Positions 55,597-64,000 of a stretch of 64,000 nucleotides of DNA are shown here, in pieces. The DNA is from Pseudorhizobium pelagicum (lineage in GTDB: Bacteria; Pseudomonadota; Alphaproteobacteria; Rhizobiales; Rhizobiaceae): NCBI GenBank assembly GCA_000722615.1, contig JOKI01000002.1, positions 160,424 through 224,423 on the forward strand. The letters are read 5' to 3'. Made by a program: the position numbers and the translations under genes. A model generated the notes under the pieces. That model ran no database searches, was not told the origin of the DNA, and was given only the letters and a program-made list of their open reading frames with translations. Each line of letters begins with the position of its first letter. The stretch's first letter is position 1.

Positions 55597-56292
55597 TCAA
55601 TCGATGCTCAGCCGGTAGCCGATGCCCCGCACCGTCTGCAGATAGATGGGGTTTGCGGGGTCGTCCTCTATCTTGCGTCTCAGACGATTGATCTGGACGT
55701 CGATCGTCCGTTCGCCCACGTCGGCGTCGCCGCCGATCAGTTCGTGACGCGGTATGGTATCGCCGGCCCTCAGCGCAAACAGCAGCATGATTTCCTGTTC
55801 GCGATCCGTCAGTCGGATCGGCTCTGCCGCCCTGCGCAATTCCTTGCGCAGGATGGAGAATGTATAGGGGCCGAACATGACCTGTTCGATCTTCGGTGCA
55901 TCGGGGGAAGCGTTGCGCCTGAGAATATTGTTGATTCGTAGCACCAGTTCGCGTGGATCGAAGGGCTTCGACAGATAATCGTCGGCACCGGCCTCCAGCC
56001 CCGCGATGCGCGAATCCGCTTCGGCTCTCGCCGTCAGCAGAATGACTGGCGTGGTCTTGTCCCGGTGAAGCGCTTCCGTCAGCGAGATTCCCGATTCGCC
56101 GGGCATCATGACGTCGAGGATGATCAGGTCGAACTGGACCCCTGCCAGCTTTCTTCGCGCATCGGCCGCGTCGGCAGCGACCGTGATGCGAAAGCCTTGC
56201 TCGGTGAGGTATCGGTTCAGGAGGTCGCGGATACGGGTGTCGTCGTCCACGACAAGGAGGTGAGGGGCATCATCGGACAGAAGTGGTGTCAT
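55597..56292 (-). CDS. petR: OmpR-family response regulator (PetR-like)
   Basis: A 231-residue two-domain regulator: a receiver domain with acidic pocket VVDDD and phospho-acceptor Asp60 in LIILDVMMPG, then a winged-helix DNA-binding domain (ERTIDVQINRLRRKIEDDP, TVRGIGYRL). ATG 56292 (or GTG 56295) overlaps the MarR stop. The MarR/OmpR pair resembles Rhodobacter PetP/PetR, needed for bc1 expression, which sits beside petABC there; here the pet genes are 25 kb away, so the symbol is by resemblance. Confidence 0.85.
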   Translation of the reverse strand: MTPLLSDDAPHLLVVDDDTRIRDLLNRYLTEQGFRITVAADAADARRKLAGVQFDLIILDVMMPGESGISLTEALHRDKTTPVILLTARAEADSRIAGLEAGADDYLSKPFDPRELVLRINNILRRNASPDAPKIEQVMFGPYTFSILRKELRRAAEPIRLTDREQEIMLLFALRAGDTIPRHELIGGDADVGERTIDVQINRLRRKIEDDPANPIYLQTVRGIGYRLSID

Positions 56293-56807
56293 CACTCCAA
56301 CTCGCTTTCAAGGACAGGAAGATTGGGGTCACGACCCCGCATCTCCCGTAAAAAATTCGCCACGGCCGTGCGCCCCTCGGGAGGCAGGGCCTCCATAGCT
56401 CGGGTGATGCGGCGTGACTGCGGCTCCGACAGGGCCAGGGCCAGTTCGCGGCCGGCGAGCGTCGGGTAAAGACGCCGCTGGCGTCGGTCCTTGGCGCCGG
56501 CCATCTGGCGAATATAACCCATTTCGATGAGTTGTTTGAGCACGCGGGCAAGGCTTTGCTTGGTGATCTTCAGAATGTCCAGCAAATCCGTCACCATCAT
56601 GCCCGGGTGGCGGGAGACGAAGTAGACGACGCGATGGTGCGCCCGGCCCATTTCGATCGTCGCAAGAATGGCATCGGGATCGGAGACGAAGTCGCGGTAG
56701 GCGAAGAACAGCAGTTCGATCATCTCGAAATCGATCTGCGCCTCGTCGACTGCCGGCATGGCCGGAGGATTTTTCTTCACTGCTCTTGCTGCCGGTGCCC
56801 GCGACAC
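56292..56807 (-). CDS. petP: MarR-family regulator (PetP-like)
   Basis: A 171-residue winged-helix regulator. The DNA-binding part includes PGMMVTDLLDILKITKQSLA and the wing GYIRQMAGAKDRRQRRLYPT. The GTG at 56807 has AAGGA eight bases upstream (AAGGACAGGGT) and begins VSRAPAARAVKK; ATG 56759 is an alternative. It is the first gene of a three-gene operon with a response regulator and a histidine kinase, with translational coupling to the former. Similarity to PetP is by length, motif and gene order only. Confidence 0.8.
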   Translation of the reverse strand: MSRAPAARAVKKNPPAMPAVDEAQIDFEMIELLFFAYRDFVSDPDAILATIEMGRAHHRVVYFVSRHPGMMVTDLLDILKITKQSLARVLKQLIEMGYIRQMAGAKDRRQRRLYPTLAGRELALALSEPQSRRITRAMEALPPEGRTAVANFLREMRGRDPNLPVLESELE

Positions 56808-56961
56808 ACCCTGTCCTTTCCACCTGAGCCCCTGCGGAAGGCTCCTGCTGTGATCCGTCGTGCACCGATAAAGCGCGAACGGCAGCAACAATCAACCGCA
56901 ATCGTCAGCGGGAGGGATAGCGGAGGGGAGGCGGAGCCGCGATTGCGGCTCCGCCGATTTT

Positions 56962-57573
56962 TCAGTCGTAGATATGGACGATGCGGCGGGTCTGCGGATC
57001 GACCAGAACGGGGGTGTCGTTCACGACCACGTAATCGTAGTCGTAATCCGGGACTTCCTGAATGACGATGCCAGCCGGCAGCGAGGCTCCAACGACCACG
57101 TCGTTCTGGACGTAGACAGCCTGGGAACGGTTCTGCTGGATGTAGGTGTTGACGGTTTCCGGCGGCTCCACGACGATGACGTCCTCGACCGGACCGAGAA
57201 GCAGATCGCCCGGTGCGGGAGATGCTGCCGGAACGGCGCCCGTCGCCTCATAGGTCACGACCGGCACGTCGTACTGCGTGCGGTACTCTTCGACGACCAC
57301 GGGAGCGCCATCGCGCTCGATGGTCAGATATTCGGCAAATACCCAGCCACGCATGCCGTTGACGTCAATGCGGCACCAGCTGCTGCCGGCGATGCAGCCG
57401 TCCATCACGGCCGCGCTGCCGCGCGTGGCAAGGCCGACCTCCGGGTATTCGTCGCCCGGGCCGGACCGGACGGTGATGTCGGAGGCCGTGACAGTGCTCA
57501 TCTGCGCCTGGGCAGGGAGGGCAAGAAGCGCAACGGCGCTACCGGCCAGCAGTGCTCTAAGTAAATGGTTCAT
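56962..57573 (-). CDS. secreted SH3 / DUF1236 domain protein
   Basis: A 203-residue exported protein. MNHLLRALLAGSAVALLALP is a signal peptide cut near AQA, followed by a bacterial SH3 domain (TVTASDITVRSGPGDEYPEV, SSWCRIDVNGMRGWVFAEYL) with two cysteines likely in a disulfide, a short linker and a DUF1236 domain (TYIQQNRSQAVYVQ, IVIQEVPDYDYDYVVV). The CCAGGAGACGAAA site fixes ATG 57573. It probably works in the periplasm or at the cell wall; the ligand is unknown. Confidence 0.82.
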   Translation of the reverse strand: MNHLLRALLAGSAVALLALPAQAQMSTVTASDITVRSGPGDEYPEVGLATRGSAAVMDGCIAGSSWCRIDVNGMRGWVFAEYLTIERDGAPVVVEEYRTQYDVPVVTYEATGAVPAASPAPGDLLLGPVEDVIVVEPPETVNTYIQQNRSQAVYVQNDVVVGASLPAGIVIQEVPDYDYDYVVVNDTPVLVDPQTRRIVHIYD

Positions 57574-57760
57574 TTTCGTCTCCTGGGGTTCAACTGCAGC
57601 GGCAACGTCCCGATCGCACTCTCGTTCCTCCGGGTGCCGGCGGTGCCGCTCGAGTGTGGCGCTCTGGCCACAGGCGCTGCGGTGGTGTGAACGCGATGTT
57701 CGAGAGGAACCAAATGCCGGTCGAGGCCGTTGCCATCGCCAAACAGACAGGAAAAAAATC

Positions 57761-57943
57761 ATGGCCGATCTATCGACCTCCACCGACACCACCTTTTCGT
57801 ACTCCAGCCAGCCTGCACATCCGCTGCGGCCGGTGTTCATCTCGGTTCTCGCTGCAAAAGTTCTGGTCGCGGCATTCCTGCTGACGACAGTCTCTATGGC
57901 GCCACCGGTTGCCGCAGAATCCAGCTACGCTGCGCTCAACTAG
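57761..57943 (+). CDS. small membrane protein, 60 residues
   Basis: A short gene (MADLSTSTDTTFSYSSQPAH...) with one membrane segment (FISVLAAKVLVAAFLLTTVS), AGGAAAAAAATC in front of ATG 57761. It is divergent from the SH3-domain gene 187 bases away. I know of no family. The clear ribosome-binding site and membrane segment make it likely to be real; the codon frame looks good. Confidence 0.6.
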   Translation: MADLSTSTDTTFSYSSQPAHPLRPVFISVLAAKVLVAAFLLTTVSMAPPVAAESSYAALN

Positions 57944-57999
57944 TTTGTGTCGGCGGTATGATGCCGCTATAGGTCCGCCCGACAACTCGGGAGTTGAGC

Positions 58000-58656
58000 A
58001 TGGGCAGACTACAGGCCGGTATCGTTCCGGTGACCCCCTTCCAGCAGAACTGCACGATTCTCTTCGATGAGGAGACGAAGAACGGCGTTGTGGTGGATCC
58101 GGGCGGCGATGTCGCCACGATCCTCGACGTGATTTCCCAGAACGGTCTCACCACCAAGGAGATCTGGCTTACCCATGGTCATATCGATCATGCCGGCGGC
58201 GCAGACGAGCTGAGGGAAGCGCTCGGCATTCCCGTCATCGGTCCGCATCAGGACGATCTCCCACTTCTGCAGGGGCTGGAAGCGCAGGCGCAGATGTTCG
58301 GCGTTGCCATGGCTGTCCGAAATGTCGTGCCGGACCGCTACCTGAAGGACGGGGATCGGGTGTCCTTCGACGAGCATGTCTTCGAGGTCTTCCACTGCCC
58401 GGGGCACGCGCCGGGCCATGTGATCTTTTTCAACCGGCAACAGAATTTTGCGCATCTGGGCGATGTGCTGTTCAACGGCTCCATCGGACGCACCGACCTG
58501 CCGGGCGGCGATCACGCCACGCTGCTGCGATCGATCCGCGACAAGGTGCTGCCGCTGGGCGACGAGGTCGGCTTCCTCTGCGGCCATGGGCCGGGCGGTC
58601 GGATCGGCGAGGAGCGCAGGACCAACCCCTTTCTGCAGGGCATCGAGAACGCATAA
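58000..58656 (+). CDS. MBL-fold metallo-hydrolase (glyoxalase II-like)
   Basis: A 218-residue metallo-beta-lactamase fold enzyme. The metal motif THGHIDHAGG and the later histidines in HCPGHAPGHV and FLCGHGPGG are all present, as in glyoxalase II-like hydrolases (YcbL group). The GGGAG site favours ATG 58000 over the TTG at 57994. The short form lacks the C-terminal glutathione-binding helical domain of true glyoxalase II, so the substrate is uncertain. Confidence 0.85.
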   Translation: MGRLQAGIVPVTPFQQNCTILFDEETKNGVVVDPGGDVATILDVISQNGLTTKEIWLTHGHIDHAGGADELREALGIPVIGPHQDDLPLLQGLEAQAQMFGVAMAVRNVVPDRYLKDGDRVSFDEHVFEVFHCPGHAPGHVIFFNRQQNFAHLGDVLFNGSIGRTDLPGGDHATLLRSIRDKVLPLGDEVGFLCGHGPGGRIGEERRTNPFLQGIENA

Positions 58657-58685
58657 AAAAACCCGGCATGACTGCCGGGCTTCAA
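58656..58685 (-). terminator. intrinsic terminator of cspA
   Basis: CCCGGCA (58662-58668) pairs with TGCCGGG (58673-58679) around TGAC; the minus strand continues with TTTTTTTATG. It lies 30 bases past the cspA stop, overlapping the end of the MBL gene. Confidence 0.8.
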
Positions 58686-58708
58686 CTCGAATGATCAAGC
58701 CTTCCGGC

Positions 58709-58924
58709 TTAGCCGGAGATCTGCAAGTTGACGGCCTTGGGGCCCTTGCCACGACGATCCGGTTCCGTGTCGAAGCTTACTTTCTGGTTTTCTGAGAGTC
58801 CCGCCAGGCCGGAGGCCTGTACGGCAGAGATGTGCACAAAGATATCGGCGCCGCCATTATCTGGCTTAATGAAACCGAAGCCCTTGTCGGTGTTGAAGAA
58901 TTTTACAGTGCCAGTTTCGGCCAT
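58709..58924 (-). CDS. cspA: cold shock protein
   Basis: A 71-residue CSD-fold protein: the RNP1-like KGFGFIKPD and RNP2-like DIFVHISAV motifs are intact, starting MAETGTVKFFNTDKGFGFIK. It binds single-stranded RNA or DNA as an RNA chaperone. A possible promoter (TATAAT at 59114-59109) would give a 5' untranslated region of about 170 bases, as usual for temperature-regulated csp genes. A terminator hairpin follows the gene. Confidence 0.95.
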   Translation of the reverse strand: MAETGTVKFFNTDKGFGFIKPDNGGADIFVHISAVQASGLAGLSENQKVSFDTEPDRRGKGPKAVNLQISG

Positions 58925-59364
58925 GCAGCAGGTCCTTTTCTCTCCGTCCGTGTTCAGCGTCGGACAGCATCAGAATAACGCCCCGAGGGGCGGGTGGCAG
59001 GCAGCTTTAAGAAAGGGTCCCTGTGGTTACCGCGGCATGTCGCTGAGGAAGATCGAAGTCCGCCCTTCGCAAACGCCGCCCGAAGTTTTGACGCCTTCGG
59101 AGCGCATCATTATAGGTCTTCCCATGCTCGTAAATTGCCCGAACGCAGACAGAGTGCTGTGTTTGCAGGAGTTTGGCAAGAAAAAGTTTTGCGCACGGCT
59201 TGCGCGACTCAGCAGGTCTTGATCCGAAGCAACGCGAATCTGCAGTGATGCAGGCTTTTGGAGAAAGTGAGCCGGCATTCCTTTGCGCCAGGAAGTAATC
59301 GCCGAGACTAGACTGGTGGGCTGACGCCTGCTGTCGCATTGGGACAAAAGTCCGGGCCCGTTCT
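58925..59364 (-). promoter_or_regulatory. long upstream region of cspA, possible 5' UTR
   Basis: A 440-base gap between cspA and the EamA gene. On the minus strand a perfect -10 TATAAT lies at 59114-59109, preceded by the weaker CAATTT at 17-base spacing. Transcription from there would leave about 175 bases before the cspA ATG. The frames here show no family resemblance, so no gene is supported; the EamA gene's 3' end is beyond. Confidence 0.4.
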
Positions 59365-60261
59365 CTAGGTCTTCGGGAGCGAAGACCTTCGCCGGCTCAG
59401 TTCCGGAACGATCTCCACCATGATCATGGCCGAAAAGATGATGGCGCATCCGAGATAACCTGCGGGGGGAAGTATTTCCCCCAACAGCAGCGCTCCGAGC
59501 AAGCCGCCGAAAAGAGCCTCGCTGGACAGGAAGATCGCCGCCTGCGGTGCAGTGGTATAACGCTGGCCGATGACCTGCAGCACGAAGGCGAGACCGGAGG
59601 AAATTACGCCGACATACAGGATCTCGCGTCCGGCCGAGAGGATCGCCTCGATGCTGATGGGCTCAACGAAGGGGGCTATGACCAGGCAGCAAAGGGAGCA
59701 GACGGCGAACTGGGTCAAAGAGAGCGCCAGCGGTCGCCCGGTCGTCGTGACGAAGAGGCCCGCCAGGATGATCTGGATGCCCCAGAAGAAGGCGCAGACG
59801 ATGCTGAGGAGGTCGCCCTGCGTCAGGTTGCCGAGCTGGCCACCGCTCAGCAGGAAGATGCCGGTGAGCGACAGGCCTGCACCCGGCCAGATGATCCAGT
59901 GCGGGTAGCGGCGCAGTGCAATCACCGAGATCACCGGCACGAAGACGACGTAGAGCCCGGTCAGGAAGCTCGAATTCGTGACCGTCGTCGTCAGCAGTCC
60001 GACCTGCTGGGTGATCGCCCCGCCGAAAAGTGCCATTCCCACGGTTGAGAACGAGAGCCATTCCCCGGTGGTGATTGGTCTCGCCGATTTGCGCGCTTCC
60101 ATCAGGGCGAATGGCAGGACGGCGATCGCGGCGATCGCAAAGCGAAGCCCGACGAACCAGAAGGGGCCGATCTTTGCCATGGCCGTCGATTGCGCGACGA
60201 AGCCGCCGCCCCAGATCGCAGCGGCCAGCAAAAGGACGAGGTTTGCCTGGAGACGGGTCAT
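59365..60261 (-). CDS. EamA-family (DMT superfamily) transporter
   Basis: A 298-residue inner-membrane protein with ten predicted helices in two EamA repeats; the first begins RLQANLVLLLAAAIWGGGFV and the second near residue 150 (DLLSIVCAFFWGIQIILAGL). Members export amino acids or drugs with protons. The specific substrate is unknown. The gene lies between cspA and a small membrane protein gene in the same direction; no terminator is evident. Confidence 0.85.
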   Translation of the reverse strand: MTRLQANLVLLLAAAIWGGGFVAQSTAMAKIGPFWFVGLRFAIAAIAVLPFALMEARKSARPITTGEWLSFSTVGMALFGGAITQQVGLLTTTVTNSSFLTGLYVVFVPVISVIALRRYPHWIIWPGAGLSLTGIFLLSGGQLGNLTQGDLLSIVCAFFWGIQIILAGLFVTTTGRPLALSLTQFAVCSLCCLVIAPFVEPISIEAILSAGREILYVGVISSGLAFVLQVIGQRYTTAPQAAIFLSSEALFGGLLGALLLGEILPPAGYLGCAIIFSAMIMVEIVPELSRRRSSLPKT

Positions 60262-60377
60262 ATGGGCCGGACCTATGTGCGGAAACGGCCTTGGCAGGCC
60301 TCAAGGGAAGCCGCACGAACTATCAGCGCCGCCCGGGCCCGGCAAGGGCGCCGCATGGCTTCGCGTTTGGGAGGATC

Positions 60378-60692
60378 TTACTTCGTGCGCTTCAGTTCCG
60401 CCTTCACGGTGTCGCGAAAGCTTCGTCGCGACAGCACGAAGCAGCCACCGGCCATGAGCACGAAGCCGCCGAGGAGCATGAAGAACATCAGCCGCTGGTC
60501 GGCAAAGAGGGTGGCGGCGTGCAGAACGGTGGTGGAGGGGAAGGGCGACGCGGCGATCGTCGGCACCGACGGACGTCCGATCAGGACCAGCAGCATCACG
60601 GCACAGCCGATCAGCGCAAGAAAAGCGAGCGGAAAGGGCGACCTGAGCAGCCCCAGCCGATTTGTCTTCTTCTGGTCGTCGATGAACATCAT
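60378..60692 (-). CDS. hypothetical two-helix membrane protein
   Basis: A 104-residue protein with two hydrophobic segments, LAFLALIGCAVMLLVLIG (about 23-40) and LMFFMLLGGFVLMAGGCFVL (about 68-87), separated by a polar stretch and ending in a basic tail. I recognise no family. The start is the ATG at 60692 or the next codon. It is 116 bases upstream of the EamA gene in the same direction and diverges from aatA, so it may be co-transcribed with the former. Confidence 0.6.
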   Translation of the reverse strand: MMFIDDQKKTNRLGLLRSPFPLAFLALIGCAVMLLVLIGRPSVPTIAASPFPSTTVLHAATLFADQRLMFFMLLGGFVLMAGGCFVLSRRSFRDTVKAELKRTK

Positions 60693-60772
60693 CCGTCTCC
60701 AGCTCGGTCAGTCACGGCGACTAGGAGGCAGTGCAAGAAGGGCAGATTTGAGGCAGCGGCGATCATCGCTGA

Positions 60773-62137
<1,365 letters not shown>

Positions 62138-62154
62138 GCTCGCCTCGCATTACA

Positions 62155-62182
62155 AGAAAGCCCGCCAACCGGCGGGCTTTCT
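62155..62182. terminator. bidirectional terminator after aatA
   Basis: AGAAAGCCCGCC (62155-62166) pairs perfectly with GGCGGGCTTTCT (62171-62182) around AACC, between aatA and the convergent dehydrogenase gene. The stem carries A-rich and T-rich ends suited to both strands. Confidence 0.85.
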
Positions 62183-62203
62183 GCAACATGGATGCCGGCT
62201 GGA

Positions 62204-63211
62204 TCAGGGGCCGCCGTTTCCGCCGGTTGCTCCGAAGATCTGACCGGTCGAGTAGCTGGATTCCGGCGATGCCAGCAGGACATAGACCCCGGCCAGTTCC
62301 GCGGGCTGCCCCGGACGCCCCAGCGGCGTGTCCGAGCCGAATTCGACGAGGGCATCGGTCGGCTGGCCGCCGCTCGGCTGCAGCGGTGTCCAGAACGGTC
62401 CCGGCGCCACGCCATTGACGCGGATGCCTTTCGACGCAACCTGTTTCGCCAGACCCTTGGTGAAGTTCTCGATCGCCGCCTTTGTCGCCGAGTAGTCGAG
62501 GAGGTTCTCGGGCGGGCTATAGGCGACGACAGAGGTGGTGTTGATGATCGTGGAGCCGGGCTGCAGGTGGGACAGCGCAGCCTTGGTGATCCAGAACATC
62601 GCATAGACATTGGTCTTGAGCGTGTCGTCGAGCTGCTGTGTGGAGATGTCGGCGAGCGAGGCGGCCGACTGCTGCCTGGCCGCATTGTTGACCAGGATGT
62701 CGAGGCCGCCGAGCTGCTCCACCGCATCGGCGACGAGCTGCTGGCAGAATGCCTCGTCGCGGATATCGCCCGGCAAGGCGACTGCCTTCCGGCCTTCGGC
62801 TCTGATCAGCTCGAGCACTTCCTGCGCATCCGGCTCTTCCTGCTCCAGATAGCCGATGGCGACATCTGCGCCTTCGCGTGCATAGGCAATTGCTGCAGCG
62901 CGACCGATGCCGGAATCGCCGCCGGTGATCAATGCCTTGCGGCCGGCGAGGCGGCCCGATCCCTTGTAGCTTTCCTCGCCATGGTCGGGCCGCGGCTCCA
63001 TCCGGCTCGTCAGACCGGGCCATTCCTGGGACTGACGGGGAAAGGGAGGCTGCGGATATTTTGTCGTCGGGTCCTGCAACGGCTGTGGCGCCGCCGCAGC
63101 TGGTGCCGCCGACTGCGCGCGTGCGGTTCCCGCCAGCGCAGCGACGGCGACGCCGGTCGACAGGCCTCCCAGGACGAGACGTCGCGACGGGTTGATTTCA
63201 TTGTTGCTCAT
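62204..63211 (-). CDS. short-chain dehydrogenase/reductase with twin-arginine signal
   Basis: A 335-residue SDR oxidoreductase. Residues 1-32 form a Tat signal (NPSRRLVLGG, cleavage after ARA), followed by a linker rich in Pro and Gln. The Rossmann motif TGGDSGIG is at 96-103, NNAAR at 175-179, and the catalytic Ser227, Tyr240 and Lys244 (DYSATKA) are intact. ATG 63211 follows GGAGACACCCT. It should reduce a carbonyl or oxidise an alcohol with NAD(P)H, but in the periplasm, where those cofactors are scarce. The substrate is unknown. Confidence 0.9.
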   Translation of the reverse strand: MSNNEINPSRRLVLGGLSTGVAVAALAGTARAQSAAPAAAAPQPLQDPTTKYPQPPFPRQSQEWPGLTSRMEPRPDHGEESYKGSGRLAGRKALITGGDSGIGRAAAIAYAREGADVAIGYLEQEEPDAQEVLELIRAEGRKAVALPGDIRDEAFCQQLVADAVEQLGGLDILVNNAARQQSAASLADISTQQLDDTLKTNVYAMFWITKAALSHLQPGSTIINTTSVVAYSPPENLLDYSATKAAIENFTKGLAKQVASKGIRVNGVAPGPFWTPLQPSGGQPTDALVEFGSDTPLGRPGQPAELAGVYVLLASPESSYSTGQIFGATGGNGGP

Positions 63212-63306
63212 AGGGTGTCTCCAGTTGGTGCAGTGCCCCAACTGGAGATGGTGCCGTCAGTTCCGATCGTCACGGAGCCGTGAAGACCGGAGCGTCAACA
63301 GAGCGA

Positions 63307-64000
63307 TCAGTCTTCCTTGGTGATCCGTACGATGGTGGATTCGCCGCCGCCGCGCTGTTCCGTGACCGCATAGACGGCACCGTCCGGACCGACCTTGACG
63401 TCGCGGATGCGGGCATCCATCGGCACGCGCTCCTCGTACTGGACGCGGTCGTCCGCCATGTGAATGACGACGAGGCCCTGCGTCACAAGACCACCAACGA
63501 TGAAGGCTCCCTGCCACTCCGGAATGGCATCGCCATCGTAGTAAGCCATGCCGGAGGGGGCGATCACCGGGTCCCAATAATAGACCGGCTGTTCGGTCTC
63601 GGCCATCTCGGTCACACCGTCGCCCACGGTGCTGCCGCTGTATTCCACCCCGTATGTGACTTCCGGCCAGCCGTAGTTCTTGCCGGCTTCGGGCCTGTTC
63701 AGCTCGTCGCCGCCGCGCGGACCGTGCTCCACGAGCCAGAAGCGGCCTTCGCCGTCAAGTGCTGCCGATTGCACGTTGCGGTGGCCGAGGCTCCAGATTT
63801 CTGGAAGACCTTCCTGGCCGATAAAGGGGTTGCCCTCGACAGGCTCGCCTTCCGCCGTGATCCGGAAGACCTTGCCCAGGCCGCTTGTGATGTCCTGGGC
63901 CTGGACGCGTGGTTCCGGATCCGAGCGTTCGCCGACGGTGACGTAGAGGTTACCCTCAGGGCTGAAGACGAGGCGGGAGCCGAAATGCTTGTTGCCGTCA
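63307..64000 (-). CDS. PQQ-dependent aldose sugar dehydrogenase-like, C-terminal part (cut by window edge)
   Basis: The frame is open from the window edge to a stop at 63307, giving the last 230 codons of a six-bladed propeller enzyme of the soluble glucose/sorbosone dehydrogenase (YliI) family. Visible parts include NKHFGSRLVFSPEGNLYVTV then GERSDP, SLGHRNVQSAAL, WLVEHGPRGGDELNRPEAGK then NYGWPE, and SGMAYYDGDAIPEW, typical PQQ and calcium-site motifs. Expected to oxidise sugars in the periplasm with PQQ. The start and signal peptide are outside the window. Confidence 0.88.
   Translation of the reverse strand, partial: DGNKHFGSRLVFSPEGNLYVTVGERSDPEPRVQAQDITSGLGKVFRITAEGEPVEGNPFIGQEGLPEIWSLGHRNVQSAALDGEGRFWLVEHGPRGGDELNRPEAGKNYGWPEVTYGVEYSGSTVGDGVTEMAETEQPVYYWDPVIAPSGMAYYDGDAIPEWQGAFIVGGLVTQGLVVIHMADDRVQYEERVPMDARIRDVKVGPDGAVYAVTEQRGGGESTIVRITKED

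Overview
The window is ordinary-looking, GC-rich chromosomal DNA from an alphaproteobacterium, almost certainly Rhizobiales and probably Rhizobiaceae. Support comes from the long-form leuA, the fused-operon order of the petABC cytochrome bc1 genes with a MarR/OmpR pair resembling PetP/PetR, a stand-alone ClpS, the order DUF1285 - CoA pyrophosphatase - CCA-adding enzyme, and the DUF1236-type secreted protein. No rRNA, tRNA, CRISPR array, insertion sequence, integrase or phage gene was recognised. Coding density is high and intergenic gaps are short.

Layout. 0-7 kb: tail of an ABC exporter, a BenE-type transporter, a BrnT/BrnA toxin-antitoxin pair, leuA preceded by a candidate leucine-rich leader peptide, an ECF sigma/anti-sigma pair, a metallophosphoesterase and a NUDIX protein. 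7-18 kb: a glutathionyl-hydroquinone reductase, two GNAT acetyltransferases, an MFS transporter, and a four-gene moxR - DUF58 - VWA/DUF4159 - membrane protein operon on the minus strand. 17.6-27.9 kb: the DUF1285/NUDIX/cca operon, small proteins, hemF, trmL, two tandem paralogous ABC exporters and a membrane-anchored endonuclease/exonuclease/phosphatase-family protein. 28-35 kb: petABC, apt, two MaoC-type hydratases, a Crp/Fnr regulator with a DUF2892 membrane protein, ychF and clpS.

35-46.7 kb is a signalling-rich stretch. The normally close pair rplY and pth is separated by a membrane GGDEF-EAL protein and a periplasmic solute-binding protein without transporter partners; an MHYT-GGDEF-EAL protein diverges from rplY, and a chemoreceptor and prs follow. 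46.8-54.2 kb: a lipoprotein, the lgt - midA - pgeF - M24 peptidase-like operon, ubiK, a YbjN-like protein, proC and csaA. 54.2-57.9 kb: an EnvZ-like kinase, OmpR-type regulator and MarR regulator in one operon, then a secreted SH3-domain protein and a tiny membrane protein. 58-64 kb: an MBL-fold hydrolase, cspA with a long probable 5' UTR, an EamA exporter, aatA, a Tat-exported short-chain dehydrogenase, and the 3' part of a PQQ-dependent sugar dehydrogenase cut by the window edge.

I saw no clearly new defence or biosynthetic system. The most interesting candidates are the solute-binding-protein/GGDEF-EAL pair (organised like the Vibrio NspS-MbaA polyamine sensor), the leuA leader, the M24-fold protein whose metal ligands look replaced, and the clusters of inverted repeats around hemF. 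Start codons were moved downstream where a ribosome-binding site, overlap with the previous gene or family length favoured it; these choices are by eye.
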